Shown here piece by piece: positions 1-8,684 of a stretch of 64,000 nucleotides of DNA. The position numbers and the translations under genes are program-made. Position 1 is the first letter of the stretch, and each line of letters opens with the position of its first letter. A model generated the notes under the pieces. That model ran no database searches. It had not been told where the DNA came from and saw nothing but the letters and a program-made list of their open reading frames with translations. This DNA comes from Saccharicrinis sp963667815 (lineage in GTDB: Bacteria; Bacteroidota; Bacteroidia; Bacteroidales; Marinilabiliaceae): the NCBI GenBank assembly GCA_963667815.1, contig OY764021.1. One strand, given 5' to 3'.

Positions 1-452
1 ACCTCTAATATATTTGCATTTTCAACTGTATACTTCATCAACAAGTCTAAACCACATTGATTAATCTTCAAAAGATCAAACAACGAATTAAATTTATTTT
101 GCGACTTGGAGAATCCCATACTCGTTTTTGTAAAAGAAATATCTTTTGTTCTATATTGTATGATATGGGTATAATCACCTTCGGAAACACCCAATACTTT
201 TACTCCGGAGATTATCTGTCTATTTATATACTTTTTTATCTCTAATTTTTCTTTATCCAGAACTGAACTTTGAAAAAAATCAATAAACCCAGGACAGAGA
301 AATCCATTTACTAATTCCAAAGAAGGCTCTTCAATAAATTTTGATCTTTCTCTAATTTCGATTATTGTACCATGTTTGTCAAATACTATAACTGGAAATT
401 TCCCTACAGAACCATCAGGATGCAAAATATAATGAGCTGCAATTTTTCTCAT
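1..452 (-). CDS. Amidohydrolase-like protein, N-terminal part (runs off the window)
   Basis: An open frame of 150 codons starts at an ATG whose first bases overlap the stop of the DUF4296 gene (TAATG), so the two genes are probably translationally coupled. The protein begins MRKIAAHYILHPDG and has the small beta-sandwich start of cytosine/guanine-deaminase-type amidohydrolases, ending in VNGFLCPGFID at about residues 58-68. In that family PGFID is followed by the metal-binding HxH pair. Here it is followed by FFQSS, so the first two zinc ligands are absent. The family is inferred from this N-terminal pattern only. The catalytic half lies beyond position 1. It may be an inactive paralogue or a divergent family. 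Confidence 0.6.
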   Translation of the reverse strand, partial: MRKIAAHYILHPDGSVGKFPVIVFDKHGTIIEIRERSKFIEEPSLELVNGFLCPGFIDFFQSSVLDKEKLEIKKYINRQIISGVKVLGVSEGDYTHIIQYRTKDISFTKTSMGFSKSQNKFNSLFDLLKINQCGLDLLMKYTVENANILE

Positions 453-1303
453 TATTTAGTTAATAGCTCTTGTGATGAATCCATGGTTATTGAATCGCCT
501 TCAAGTGGAAGATATTCAAATTCGATATTTTTAATTCGGACATTGACCACATCATCCGTATCATGCTTAAGCAAATAACCTTGAAGTTGTAATATTTTAA
601 GAGAATCTTCAGAAGCAACAATCACTTCAGATTTTCTACTTCCAAATGTAACCGGAATTTTATAATTAATCGTATCATAACTGCTATCCTCATACATTGG
701 TATAATCTCCAAATTTACTTCTTTCACCATATTACCTTTTAGGAATTGGTAAAAAGCACTAATTCTATATCCGGACTCTTTAATCGTATCAACCCCAATA
801 TTAAAAGGAATTCTTCGATCAAAAGTATCTGTAGGATGAACAACTATGGATCTTTGTTCTTTCTCCCATACATTCCTGGCTTCTTTCAAAGCTCTTTGTC
901 GCTCTATTTCTTCTTTTATCTCTTTCACTTCAAGCTGCCAAGTAGCTTCCTTCTCAGTTAAAATTGCTACTACATCATCATAAACTTTTGAGTAAATTTC
1001 AGGATGCGAGGTATACCACGACACTATGGTATCAAATTTCTCTTGTGTAAGGTTATATTTTGACAAAACAGTATGATAACAACCATTTGCTACATCATTC
1101 ATACTCCTTTGTTTTAAACGCATCTGTGAAATCACTGATTCTGTAAAATGTACATCTGCGAGAATTTGAGCAAATTCCTTTTCTTTTGGAAAATCCTTTG
1201 GTACCCGATTATCAAAATTACAACCAATTAATATGATTAATAACAAAGACGTTAGAATCTTTTGATATCCACACAACTTAAGTATAAATATTTTTCCCTT
1301 CAT
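452..1303 (-). CDS. DUF4296 domain lipoprotein
   Basis: A 283-residue protein with a hydrophobic N-terminal helix ending in a lipobox-like LIGC at about residues 25-28, so probably a lipoprotein. The segment after it (residues about 35-130, with FAQILADVHFTES and YNLTQEKFDTIVSWY) has the character of the Bacteroidetes DUF4296 domain, whose function is unknown. The middle part is highly charged and helical, and the C-terminal part looks like beta structure. The gene begins five bases after the stop of the sugar-transferase gene and overlaps the next gene, so it is the middle of a transcription unit. No catalytic motif is visible. Confidence 0.75.
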   Translation of the reverse strand: MKGKIFILKLCGYQKILTSLLLIILIGCNFDNRVPKDFPKEKEFAQILADVHFTESVISQMRLKQRSMNDVANGCYHTVLSKYNLTQEKFDTIVSWYTSHPEIYSKVYDDVVAILTEKEATWQLEVKEIKEEIERQRALKEARNVWEKEQRSIVVHPTDTFDRRIPFNIGVDTIKESGYRISAFYQFLKGNMVKEVNLEIIPMYEDSSYDTINYKIPVTFGSRKSEVIVASEDSLKILQLQGYLLKHDTDDVVNVRIKNIEFEYLPLEGDSITMDSSQELLTK

Positions 1304-1308
1304 ATCAA

Positions 1309-2703
1309 TTAATGCCCATCAGCTTTTATCATGGTCCTGATGGTTTTTAAGAAAATAACAAAATCTAACTTCAATGACCAATTGTCAATATATGCCAAAT
1401 CCATTTTCATCCACTCTTCAAACGGAATATCGTTTCTACCAGACACCTGCCAAGTACATGTTATTCCTGGTTTCATCGACAATCGTCTTAATTGCCAACG
1501 TTCATACTCTTTAACTTCCTGTGGTACTGGAGGACGAGGCCCAACAACAGACATGTCCCCGGTCAACACATTAAAGAACTGAGGCAGTTCATCTAAACTG
1601 GTCTTACGTAAAAAACGCCCAATTTTTGTGATTCGAGGATCATTCTTCATTTTAAACACAGGGCCATCCATCTCATTACCTTCCATCAATGTAGCCTTCA
1701 ATTCCTCTGCATTTACAACCATAGTACGAAATTTATAGGCATAAAATTTCCTACCTCGCAATCCAACTCTTTTCTGTTTAAAGAATATAGGTCCTTCTGA
1801 AGTAAACTTAACTAACAACGAAAGCGTTATAAAAACAGGCGATGCCAGAACAATAACAAAAAATGAGAATATAAAATCAAAAATTGCTTTTACTTGTATT
1901 GCCAGATAATCGGTTGGGATATTTGCAATAGTTAGCAGTGGCATTGTATTATAATGATGGATGTGTGCTTTACTTTTTAGCATATTAAAAAATGGAGAAT
2001 ACATTCTAAAAATTACCCCAACTTCAGAACAAATATGAGTCAATTCCTCTATTTCTTCAACTTCCATATGCTCCTTAATAAAAATAACTTCGTCAATTGT
2101 TTTATTCTCTATTAAGGAAGCTACATCATAATCAGGCTCCAAAACAGGAGCAATACCTCCATATGTTTTGGATAATACTTCATCTCCAATTATGGAAACA
2201 ATTTTATAACCCCATTCTTTATATTTAATGACTTGCTCAATAAAAGCTGCGGCGGTGTAATCTCCTACAATTACAATTGCTCTGGAATTTTTGCCGTGTT
2301 TTCTAGCTCTCTTAAAGAATTCATAAAGGCTCATTTTAAAGCCAAACATTAATATCAAATTAATAAGCGCGAAATACACCAATGGCTCAAAGCCAATATA
2401 GTACAAATTAAAAGCAAGAACCGATAGTCCTAATATTGCTGTCCCAGAAAGCACTAACGCCAGACAATTAAAAAGTATTGCCGAATATGGTCGTGATCGG
2501 TGTACTTGAGCCAATCTGAAATATTTACCTAACAGATACCAGAATAAGGCAATAATCAAATGTAGAATAATTGAATCTTTATACTTTACAAAGGAAAAAT
2601 GACCAAAATAAAGGAATAACGATGTATTAAATGATAACCAAGCTATCGCAACCTCAATAAATGCCAAAAAGTTATTAACAACTTTCTCTTTTTCTCTTAA
2701 CAT
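1309..2703 (-). CDS. Polyprenyl-phosphate sugar-1-phosphate transferase (initiating glycosyltransferase, WcaJ/WbaP type)
   Basis: This enzyme should start repeat-unit synthesis by moving a sugar-1-phosphate from a nucleotide sugar to undecaprenyl phosphate in the inner membrane. The 464-residue protein has four or five membrane helices in residues 1-130, a Rossmann-like middle domain starting at AIVIVGDY, another membrane segment near residues 270-300 and the C-terminal bacterial sugar transferase domain. The domain motifs are complete: KFRTM, DELPQ at 371-375 with the catalytic Asp-Glu pair, VGPRPP and KPGITCTWQVSGR. It sits between the Wzi gene and a DUF4296 gene at the distal end of the polysaccharide locus. 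The sugar it transfers cannot be read from the sequence. Confidence 0.93.
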   Translation of the reverse strand: MLREKEKVVNNFLAFIEVAIAWLSFNTSLFLYFGHFSFVKYKDSIILHLIIALFWYLLGKYFRLAQVHRSRPYSAILFNCLALVLSGTAILGLSVLAFNLYYIGFEPLVYFALINLILMFGFKMSLYEFFKRARKHGKNSRAIVIVGDYTAAAFIEQVIKYKEWGYKIVSIIGDEVLSKTYGGIAPVLEPDYDVASLIENKTIDEVIFIKEHMEVEEIEELTHICSEVGVIFRMYSPFFNMLKSKAHIHHYNTMPLLTIANIPTDYLAIQVKAIFDFIFSFFVIVLASPVFITLSLLVKFTSEGPIFFKQKRVGLRGRKFYAYKFRTMVVNAEELKATLMEGNEMDGPVFKMKNDPRITKIGRFLRKTSLDELPQFFNVLTGDMSVVGPRPPVPQEVKEYERWQLRRLSMKPGITCTWQVSGRNDIPFEEWMKMDLAYIDNWSLKLDFVIFLKTIRTMIKADGH

Positions 2704-2746
2704 GCTGTGCTAGTGTTTTTTTTTATTTAGAGTGGTACAAAGATAA

Positions 2747-4354
2747 TTAATTTACCTGAACTGCTATTCCAAACATTATTCCAAAGGCATTATACAACTG
2801 TCCAAAATCATAAGACGCTGAGGTTTTAAACAAAAGATTATTCCATTTCTCATTTTGATAATTCAGACTTAAATTAGTGTACCATTGCTGTTTACCTCCT
2901 TTATAATAAAATTCAGAATCTTTTTCCCAACTATATCGCTTAACATACTCTTCTCCATAACTACCATAATTTTTACTATAAGTAGATTTAAATAAATAAT
3001 TAAATCCATCAGCCAACTCACCTTCAATACCTACATGAAATCCTTTTACTCTGTTATTTACAAAAATCACATGGTTATTGGGTTCCCAATTTGGAGCATA
3101 AGCTTTGGCCCTATAATAAGTGTGATATAATGGTATTCCCATCGGTTGACCAAAATAAGTCCATCCATTATAATACATCCCATTATTGTTATAATCATCT
3201 CTTTCACCATATCTATTTCCACTATTCCAATTATCCATTAAATAATCCTCAAACTCTTCATCTGTCCATCCATGCGTTTCAATACCGTAGGTATCCATCA
3301 TAAAAGCATCATAATCTTTTATGCTTTTGATAAAAATAATATTTCCATCAGGATCTATTGGATCAGGTAGTCCACTTCCTGCTTGATAATTTGTTTTAAA
3401 CAATTCTAAAGATACATTTTTAACAAACGGAGAATTAAACAATTCTGCAAAAACGCCAATTTTATAGTCATGATTACGAAAACGATACAATTTTAATCCT
3501 GTTCTATCGGCGAATGGCTTTTGTAAATAGAATTGAAACTTTCCAATTTTATTCTGATAGGTAAATCCTAAATCCCAGAATCCATCATGGCCGCCAGCTA
3601 CATTTGTTGCATCTCCTCCTCCTACTTTTTCTGATGGTTGCCCCAAAAATGTGGCCCAGTAATCTACAGGTATTCTTTCTCCATTAGCTCTTTCTCCCCC
3701 TAATAAAGCTGCATGAAACAAACCAATGTATGGTTGATATTTATTTTTATTCAACTTAAGATATACCCATTTTTCATGAATCTGTACATTTTTAGCAGCA
3801 TTACTCCTTCCTTCATCCAGTCTATTATCATTCAATAATCCATGTGATAGACCACCTTTAATTGCAAACATCTGATTAAAAAATGGTACTATTTTATAAT
3901 CAAATATTCCTATCTGAGCTCTTGGTACAGGCCGGGCATTTGCATTTCGCATAAATGTACCCACCATTAAATCTTCATATTTTGAGATTGGAGACCAAGC
4001 TTGTTTACCTATACTTAAATCTATTAAGTCAAAGAACTTCGCATTTAAATAACTTTCATGCAAAAAACTTGCTTCAGACTTGTTTTTAAAAACACCAGAA
4101 ACTCCAAATGATAATTCAATTCTTTTATTGGTAAAAATATCATACTTAAAACTTCCTAAAACTAATCCCTGTGATTGTTCATTAGGATCAATAATTCCCC
4201 ATTTATTTGAATACTGGTAATGTGGTGGAAGATTTTTATTGGAGGAAGTCAAAAATTGAGATTCAACTTTTATATTTATTTTTTGTTGAGCCATTAAATT
4301 GTTGCAAAGCAAACAATGCAGCATCAACAATACAATAATTAAACGATAATTCAT
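2747..4354 (-). CDS. Capsule assembly protein, Wzi family (outer-membrane beta-barrel)
   Basis: A 535-residue protein with a signal peptide cut after about Ala22 (NLMA|QQ). The rest is alternating beta-strand sequence rich in aromatic residues and ends in hydrophobic strands, as in outer-membrane barrels. The pattern SIGKQAWSPISKYEDLMVGTFMRNANARPVPRAQIG and the later GGERANGERIPVDYW stretch are typical of the Bacteroidetes Wzi-like family. Known Wzi is a lectin-like barrel that anchors capsule to the outer membrane. The gene starts after a strong terminator, so it heads its own transcription unit with the sugar transferase. A weak -7-like element (TATCTTTC) lies about 40 bases upstream of the start. 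Confidence 0.85.
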   Translation of the reverse strand: MNYRLIIVLLMLHCLLCNNLMAQQKINIKVESQFLTSSNKNLPPHYQYSNKWGIIDPNEQSQGLVLGSFKYDIFTNKRIELSFGVSGVFKNKSEASFLHESYLNAKFFDLIDLSIGKQAWSPISKYEDLMVGTFMRNANARPVPRAQIGIFDYKIVPFFNQMFAIKGGLSHGLLNDNRLDEGRSNAAKNVQIHEKWVYLKLNKNKYQPYIGLFHAALLGGERANGERIPVDYWATFLGQPSEKVGGGDATNVAGGHDGFWDLGFTYQNKIGKFQFYLQKPFADRTGLKLYRFRNHDYKIGVFAELFNSPFVKNVSLELFKTNYQAGSGLPDPIDPDGNIIFIKSIKDYDAFMMDTYGIETHGWTDEEFEDYLMDNWNSGNRYGERDDYNNNGMYYNGWTYFGQPMGIPLYHTYYRAKAYAPNWEPNNHVIFVNNRVKGFHVGIEGELADGFNYLFKSTYSKNYGSYGEEYVKRYSWEKDSEFYYKGGKQQWYTNLSLNYQNEKWNNLLFKTSASYDFGQLYNAFGIMFGIAVQVN

Positions 4355-4421
4355 TCTATAAAAATTCTATCTGTATTAAAAATGATCCGAAAGATACACT
4401 GAAAAATTTACATTCATAAAA

Positions 4422-4447
4422 AAAGCTCACTTGGTATAGTGAGCTTT
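4422..4447 (-). terminator. Rho-independent terminator after fcl
   Basis: A perfect 10-base stem (AAAGCTCACT with AGTGAGCTTT) and a 6-base loop. On the minus strand it runs into seven T residues. It lies 25 bases beyond the fcl stop and ends the long polysaccharide operon before the Wzi gene. Confidence 0.85.
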
Positions 4448-4471
4448 ACGATAAATACAAACTAAAATATT

Positions 4472-5563
4472 TTATTGAACTGAAGTATACCATTGGTACA
4501 CCTTTTCAATTCCTTCTACAATATCTATTTTATGTTGCCATCCAAGATCATGAATTTTAGATGGATCGGTTAATTTTCGCATGGTACCATCTGGTTTATC
4601 TGAATTAAAATATAGTTCACCACTAAAGCCTACTTTACTTTTTATTGTCTCTGCAAGTTGCTTTATAGAAACTTCTTTACCAGTACCAATATTAATATGG
4701 GTATTTTTTATTTCCTTACCTTCAGTATACGTATCCGTAAAGTCAATCTTTTCCATAGCATAAACACATGCTTCTGCCATCTCCTCAGACCATAAGAACT
4801 CTCTCATAGGAGTACCTGTTCCCCAAATTTCAATTTGCACTTTACCATCAATCGTTCTTACTCCATATTTTTCAAGAATACAAAGAATATCTTCTTCTGA
4901 GTTAGAACCACAAACACCTTCAATTGGATTTCTATTTAAATCTTTCTTAATTGATTCCCAATCATTTTGTTCTAAACATTTCCCTAAGTGATTTTTACGT
5001 ACCAAAGCCGGTAATACATGAGACTTTTCCAGATCGAAATTATCGTTCGGACCATATAAGTTAGTTGGCATTACAGAAATAAAATTTGTTCCATACTGAA
5101 TATTGTATGATTCACACATTTTAATACCTGCAATTTTTGCTATGGCATATGGTTCATTTGTATATTCCAAAGGAGAGGTTAACAAACAATTCTCCCCCAT
5201 AGGTTGCGGTGCTTCTTTAGGATATATACATGTTGATCCTAGAAACAACAACTTTTTCACTCCATTTTTATACGCCTGATGAATCACATTATTCTGAATC
5301 ATCAGATTTTCGTAAATAAACTCTCCACGATAAGTATTATTAGCAACGATACCACCTACTTTTGCTGCTGCTAAAATTACATAATCAGGTTTTTCTTGCT
5401 CAAAAAAAGCTTCAACAGCCAAAGCATCTCTCAAATCCAGTTCTGAACTACTTCTTCCAACTAAATTTAAGTATCCTTTTTTAGTTAATATCTTCCAGAG
5501 TGCCGAACCAACAAGACCTTTATGTCCGGCTATATATATCTTACTTGTATATTCCATATACAT
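4472..5563 (-). CDS. fcl: GDP-L-fucose synthase
   Basis: Catalyses epimerisation and NADPH reduction of GDP-4-keto-6-deoxymannose to GDP-L-fucose. It is a short-chain dehydrogenase/reductase of 363 residues with GHKGLVG (Gly13, 16, 19) for NADP binding, GSTCIYP with Ser110, and the Tyr139/Lys143 catalytic pair in PYAIAK. An extra segment at about residues 195-245 (LEQNDWESIKKDLNRNP...) makes it longer than the E. coli enzyme of about 320 residues. Such long forms are common in Bacteroidetes. Two ATG codons occur at residues 1 and 3, and either could be the start. It works directly after gmd, from which it is separated by a GxxExxY gene. Confidence 0.95.
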   Translation of the reverse strand: MYMEYTSKIYIAGHKGLVGSALWKILTKKGYLNLVGRSSSELDLRDALAVEAFFEQEKPDYVILAAAKVGGIVANNTYRGEFIYENLMIQNNVIHQAYKNGVKKLLFLGSTCIYPKEAPQPMGENCLLTSPLEYTNEPYAIAKIAGIKMCESYNIQYGTNFISVMPTNLYGPNDNFDLEKSHVLPALVRKNHLGKCLEQNDWESIKKDLNRNPIEGVCGSNSEEDILCILEKYGVRTIDGKVQIEIWGTGTPMREFLWSEEMAEACVYAMEKIDFTDTYTEGKEIKNTHINIGTGKEVSIKQLAETIKSKVGFSGELYFNSDKPDGTMRKLTDPSKIHDLGWQHKIDIVEGIEKVYQWYTSVQ

Positions 5564-5577
5564 GCGAATTTCTCTAA

Positions 5578-6000
5578 TTAATACTTATTATACGAATTTT
5601 CTAATTTGAATTGATCAGAATAAGACGAATTTAGAATTCTTTTGTGTGTTAAAGATGATGTTCCAAAATTTACTAACAAACCTAATTTGTAATTGATAGC
5701 ACGAAGATAATTTCCTGTTTGTTCAAATTGATTTTTATAAAATCCTCCAACTGCTTTTATTTCAAGAACAACTTTATCATAACAAATAAAATCAGCAATA
5801 TAGTATTTAGTTAATGCTATACCATCATAATAAATCATCAACTTTTTTTGCCTTTCAAAAGGAATATTTTTCTTCCTAAATTCTATTTCCAAGGCTTCCT
5901 GATACACTGCTTCAAGAAAACTTGGACCTAATTGAGTGTGAACATCAAAACAGGCCCCGATAATTTTATAACTTTCATCCTTATAAATTATCTCAGCCAT
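5578..6000 (-). CDS. GxxExxY protein (PD-(D/E)xK nuclease-fold, function unknown)
   Basis: A short protein with the family signature GPSFLEAVYQEAL (GxxExxY) and then YIADFICYDKVVLEIKAVG, which fits the D...ExK core of the PD-(D/E)xK nuclease superfamily. I chose the ATG at 6000 (MAEIIYKDES, 140 residues). A start at 6054 would add 18 unconserved Cys-rich residues and overlap gmd. The family is known as small solitary genes, often seen as extra genes between operon members. Here it separates gmd from fcl, enzymes of consecutive steps. AATTCG-like motifs flank it on both sides. No cellular role is established. Confidence 0.8.
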   Translation of the reverse strand: MAEIIYKDESYKIIGACFDVHTQLGPSFLEAVYQEALEIEFRKKNIPFERQKKLMIYYDGIALTKYYIADFICYDKVVLEIKAVGGFYKNQFEQTGNYLRAINYKLGLLVNFGTSSLTHKRILNSSYSDQFKLENSYNKY

Positions 6001-6046
6001 ACATAAAAATTCGACTAAATCGTTTTTACAATTCGAACAATTCGCA

Positions 6047-7162
6047 CTATTCAAAGTAATTTAAAGTTTTATAACCTCCTTCTCTCAAATATCTATCTTT
6101 TTTCATCAACTTCACATCCGACTCCATCATATCTTTAACTAACCCGGCCAGATCATACTCTGGTTCCCATCCCAATTTCTCTTTAGACTTAGTTGGATCA
6201 CCAATAAGAAGATCTACTTCTGTTGGGCGATAATATCTAGGATCAACTTTTATTACTTCTGTTCCAATCTCAATTTGGAACTCAGGATTATTACAAGCCT
6301 TAACTTTACCTATTTCATTTTCCGCTTCACCAACAAACTCAAGATCAATTCCAACTTCACCAAATGCCATTTTAACAAAATCACGAACAGTTGTTGTCAC
6401 ACCCGTTGCAATCACATAATCCTCAGCTTTATCCTGTTGTAGAATTAACCACATGGCCTTAATATAGTCTTTAGCATGTCCCCAATCCCTTTTTGAATTC
6501 ATATTACCTAAGTAAAGGCAATCCTGCATACCTAAAGCTATTTTAGAAACAGCACGCGTAATCTTTCTGGTTACAAAGGTTTCTCCACGTAAAGGACTTT
6601 CATGGTTAAATAAAATACCATTACATGCAAAAATATCATATGCCTCTCTATAGTTAACCGTAATCCAATATGCATACATTTTAGCGACTGCATAAGGACT
6701 TCTTGGATAAAAAGGTGTTTTCTCAGATTGAGGAACTTCCTGCACCAATCCATACAATTCTGAAGTTGATGCCTGATATACTCTTGTTTTTTTATCTAAT
6801 CCTAATAATCGAATTGCTTCAAGTATTCTCAGCGTTCCAATACCATCAGCATTAGCTGTATATTCCGGTGTATCAAAACTAACTTTAACATGACTCATTG
6901 CAGCCAAATTATAGATTTCATCTGGTTGAACCTCCTGAATAATACGTGTCAGGTTCATACTATCTGTTAAATCCCCATAATGTAAAATCAAATTGCGATT
7001 CTCCACATGAGGATCCTGATATAAATGATCAATACGATCAGTATTGAACAATGATGAGCGACGCTTTATACCATGAACTACATATCCTTTTTTTAATAAA
7101 AATTCAGCTAAGTAGGCTCCATCTTGTCCTGTTATTCCTGTAATTAGTGCTACTTTATTCAT
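6047..7162 (-). CDS. gmd: GDP-mannose 4,6-dehydratase
   Basis: Makes GDP-4-keto-6-deoxy-D-mannose from GDP-mannose, the first step to GDP-L-fucose. The 371-residue SDR enzyme has GITGQDG (Gly9, 12, 15) for the cofactor, STSELYG at about 132-138 (Thr133/Glu135) and the Tyr157-x3-Lys161 pair. The SPLRGETFVTRKIT and KRDWGHAKDYI stretches are diagnostic for Gmd. Length is normal. GDP-mannose can come from the guanylyltransferase at 59202-60287. Confidence 0.97.
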   Translation of the reverse strand: MNKVALITGITGQDGAYLAEFLLKKGYVVHGIKRRSSLFNTDRIDHLYQDPHVENRNLILHYGDLTDSMNLTRIIQEVQPDEIYNLAAMSHVKVSFDTPEYTANADGIGTLRILEAIRLLGLDKKTRVYQASTSELYGLVQEVPQSEKTPFYPRSPYAVAKMYAYWITVNYREAYDIFACNGILFNHESPLRGETFVTRKITRAVSKIALGMQDCLYLGNMNSKRDWGHAKDYIKAMWLILQQDKAEDYVIATGVTTTVRDFVKMAFGEVGIDLEFVGEAENEIGKVKACNNPEFQIEIGTEVIKVDPRYYRPTEVDLLIGDPTKSKEKLGWEPEYDLAGLVKDMMESDVKLMKKDRYLREGGYKTLNYFE

Positions 7163-7499
7163 TGTTTTATTTTGTTTTTTTGATTTTTTGAAAGTTTATT
7201 ATTTCTAACAAAATATATTTTAATATACTCATCTACATTACGTTAAAAAAACACTAACATAAATAACAGTAATATAAATAAGCACATCATATATCAAATC
7301 ATATCTAAAGCATACTATTTAATACAATAATATCTCTTTAATACCATCATTTTAAATATTATTTATGTAAACATGCTTAACTCCCTACAGTCTTTATAAT
7401 TTAATCAAATACATTCTAAAGTTTAAGCATTCTTTTTTTATAACAAAAGTAATTAACCTTAGTAAATAATTTGTTTTTAATTGAGTCTTTTAATAAGAA
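7163..7499 (-). other. Non-coding gap upstream of gmd
   Basis: About 340 bases of very AT-rich sequence with runs of T and A between the Wzy-like gene and gmd. I see no open frame, no stable hairpin with a T tract and no convincing promoter pair, though the position suits a second start of transcription for gmd-fcl. Confidence 0.5.
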
Positions 7500-8684
7500 T
7501 TAATTACCTAAATAAAAGCAATTATTTTGCTTTTGTAAGAGTAAACATAGAATTGCTAGATATATAGCATTTAAACCAGAAGGAAAAATATGACCAGCCA
7601 ATCCACCTATCAAGACAAATTGAATAACAAAGAAAATACAAATAGTACAATTAATTTTAAAATTAAATATAGTTCTTTTCAATAATAGGACGTACAATAA
7701 AGTACCAATAATTCCATAAAATAATAGAACATCAATTAAATCCATTTCTACAAGTGGAATATTAGAAAAAAGACCTCCTAAAAGATAATTCATACCACTC
7801 CAATCATTAACCAAAGGTAGCATTCTCTCTTCAATTAAAACATTACGTTTTGACGTGATGACATACAAAAGGCCATGATCTTTATATAAATCAAGAAAAA
7901 AATAATAACTATTAGAAATATATACATAACTAACTATTGCTGTTATAATAATAGTTAGAAACAATATTTTTTTTAAAATTGAAATCCTTAAATGAAAAAA
8001 TATTAAATATAAAAAAAAGCAAATAACAAATAATAATATAGCTTTTGCTCCTAGACTTATAGCTGCTGTAATTATTAACAGAAGTTTTAGTAAGGTTCGA
8101 TTTTGTCTCTTATTTACATATTTATACCCAAAATATGTAATTCCAATCATCCAAAAAAAAGTAATTTCGTTCTGTGCAGCAAATGGTGGTTTATATCCAA
8201 ATCGGCCGTACCCATATGTATAAAAATAATCAAGATTAAATACTAGTGCAATTAATACTATGGTTGCACACATAAGAAATATTATCTCAATTAAACTAAA
8301 TACAAAACGCCATTGTATTTTTAATAGACTAAAATAAAGAAATAGGAGCATTGAAAAAATATATTTATTGCTCTCTCGTAGAATTATATATATATCATTA
8401 TATTGTACCTGACTTACTCCAACAGTAAGAATGTATCCAATGACTGGTAACAACATTAACACAGCTATACCCAAAAGATCTAAATAAAATTTCCTTGAAT
8501 ATAATATGTAAATAATAGCAATTATTTCTACAAATGCCTTTCCATATACTGAAATACCATTATCTAATTCCAGTCCTACGTTTTTATCTATTATAAAGTT
8601 AATAACATCTAAAACTAAAAATAAAGTAATACATATTGTTACAATATTAATTCTTTCAATTAGATATTTCTTTTTAGCATTCAA
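7500..8684 (-). CDS. Polytopic membrane protein, O-antigen polymerase/ligase-like (Wzy-like)
   Basis: A 394-residue, strongly hydrophobic protein with about ten predicted membrane helices, a larger polar loop around residues 270-310 (YKDHGLLYVITSKRNVLIEERMLPLVNDWSGMNYLLGGLF) and a C-terminal pair of helices. This layout is typical of O-antigen polymerases and ligases. Position within the glycosyltransferase cluster supports that, but sequence is too variable in this family for a firm call. It overlaps the upstream glycosyltransferase by 11 bases. A second Wzy-like protein lies at 11474-12913, so one may be the polymerase and the other a ligase or a second polymerase. Confidence 0.65.
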   Translation of the reverse strand: MNAKKKYLIERINIVTICITLFLVLDVINFIIDKNVGLELDNGISVYGKAFVEIIAIIYILYSRKFYLDLLGIAVLMLLPVIGYILTVGVSQVQYNDIYIILRESNKYIFSMLLFLYFSLLKIQWRFVFSLIEIIFLMCATIVLIALVFNLDYFYTYGYGRFGYKPPFAAQNEITFFWMIGITYFGYKYVNKRQNRTLLKLLLIITAAISLGAKAILLFVICFFLYLIFFHLRISILKKILFLTIIITAIVSYVYISNSYYFFLDLYKDHGLLYVITSKRNVLIEERMLPLVNDWSGMNYLLGGLFSNIPLVEMDLIDVLLFYGIIGTLLYVLLLKRTIFNFKINCTICIFFVIQFVLIGGLAGHIFPSGLNAIYLAILCLLLQKQNNCFYLGN

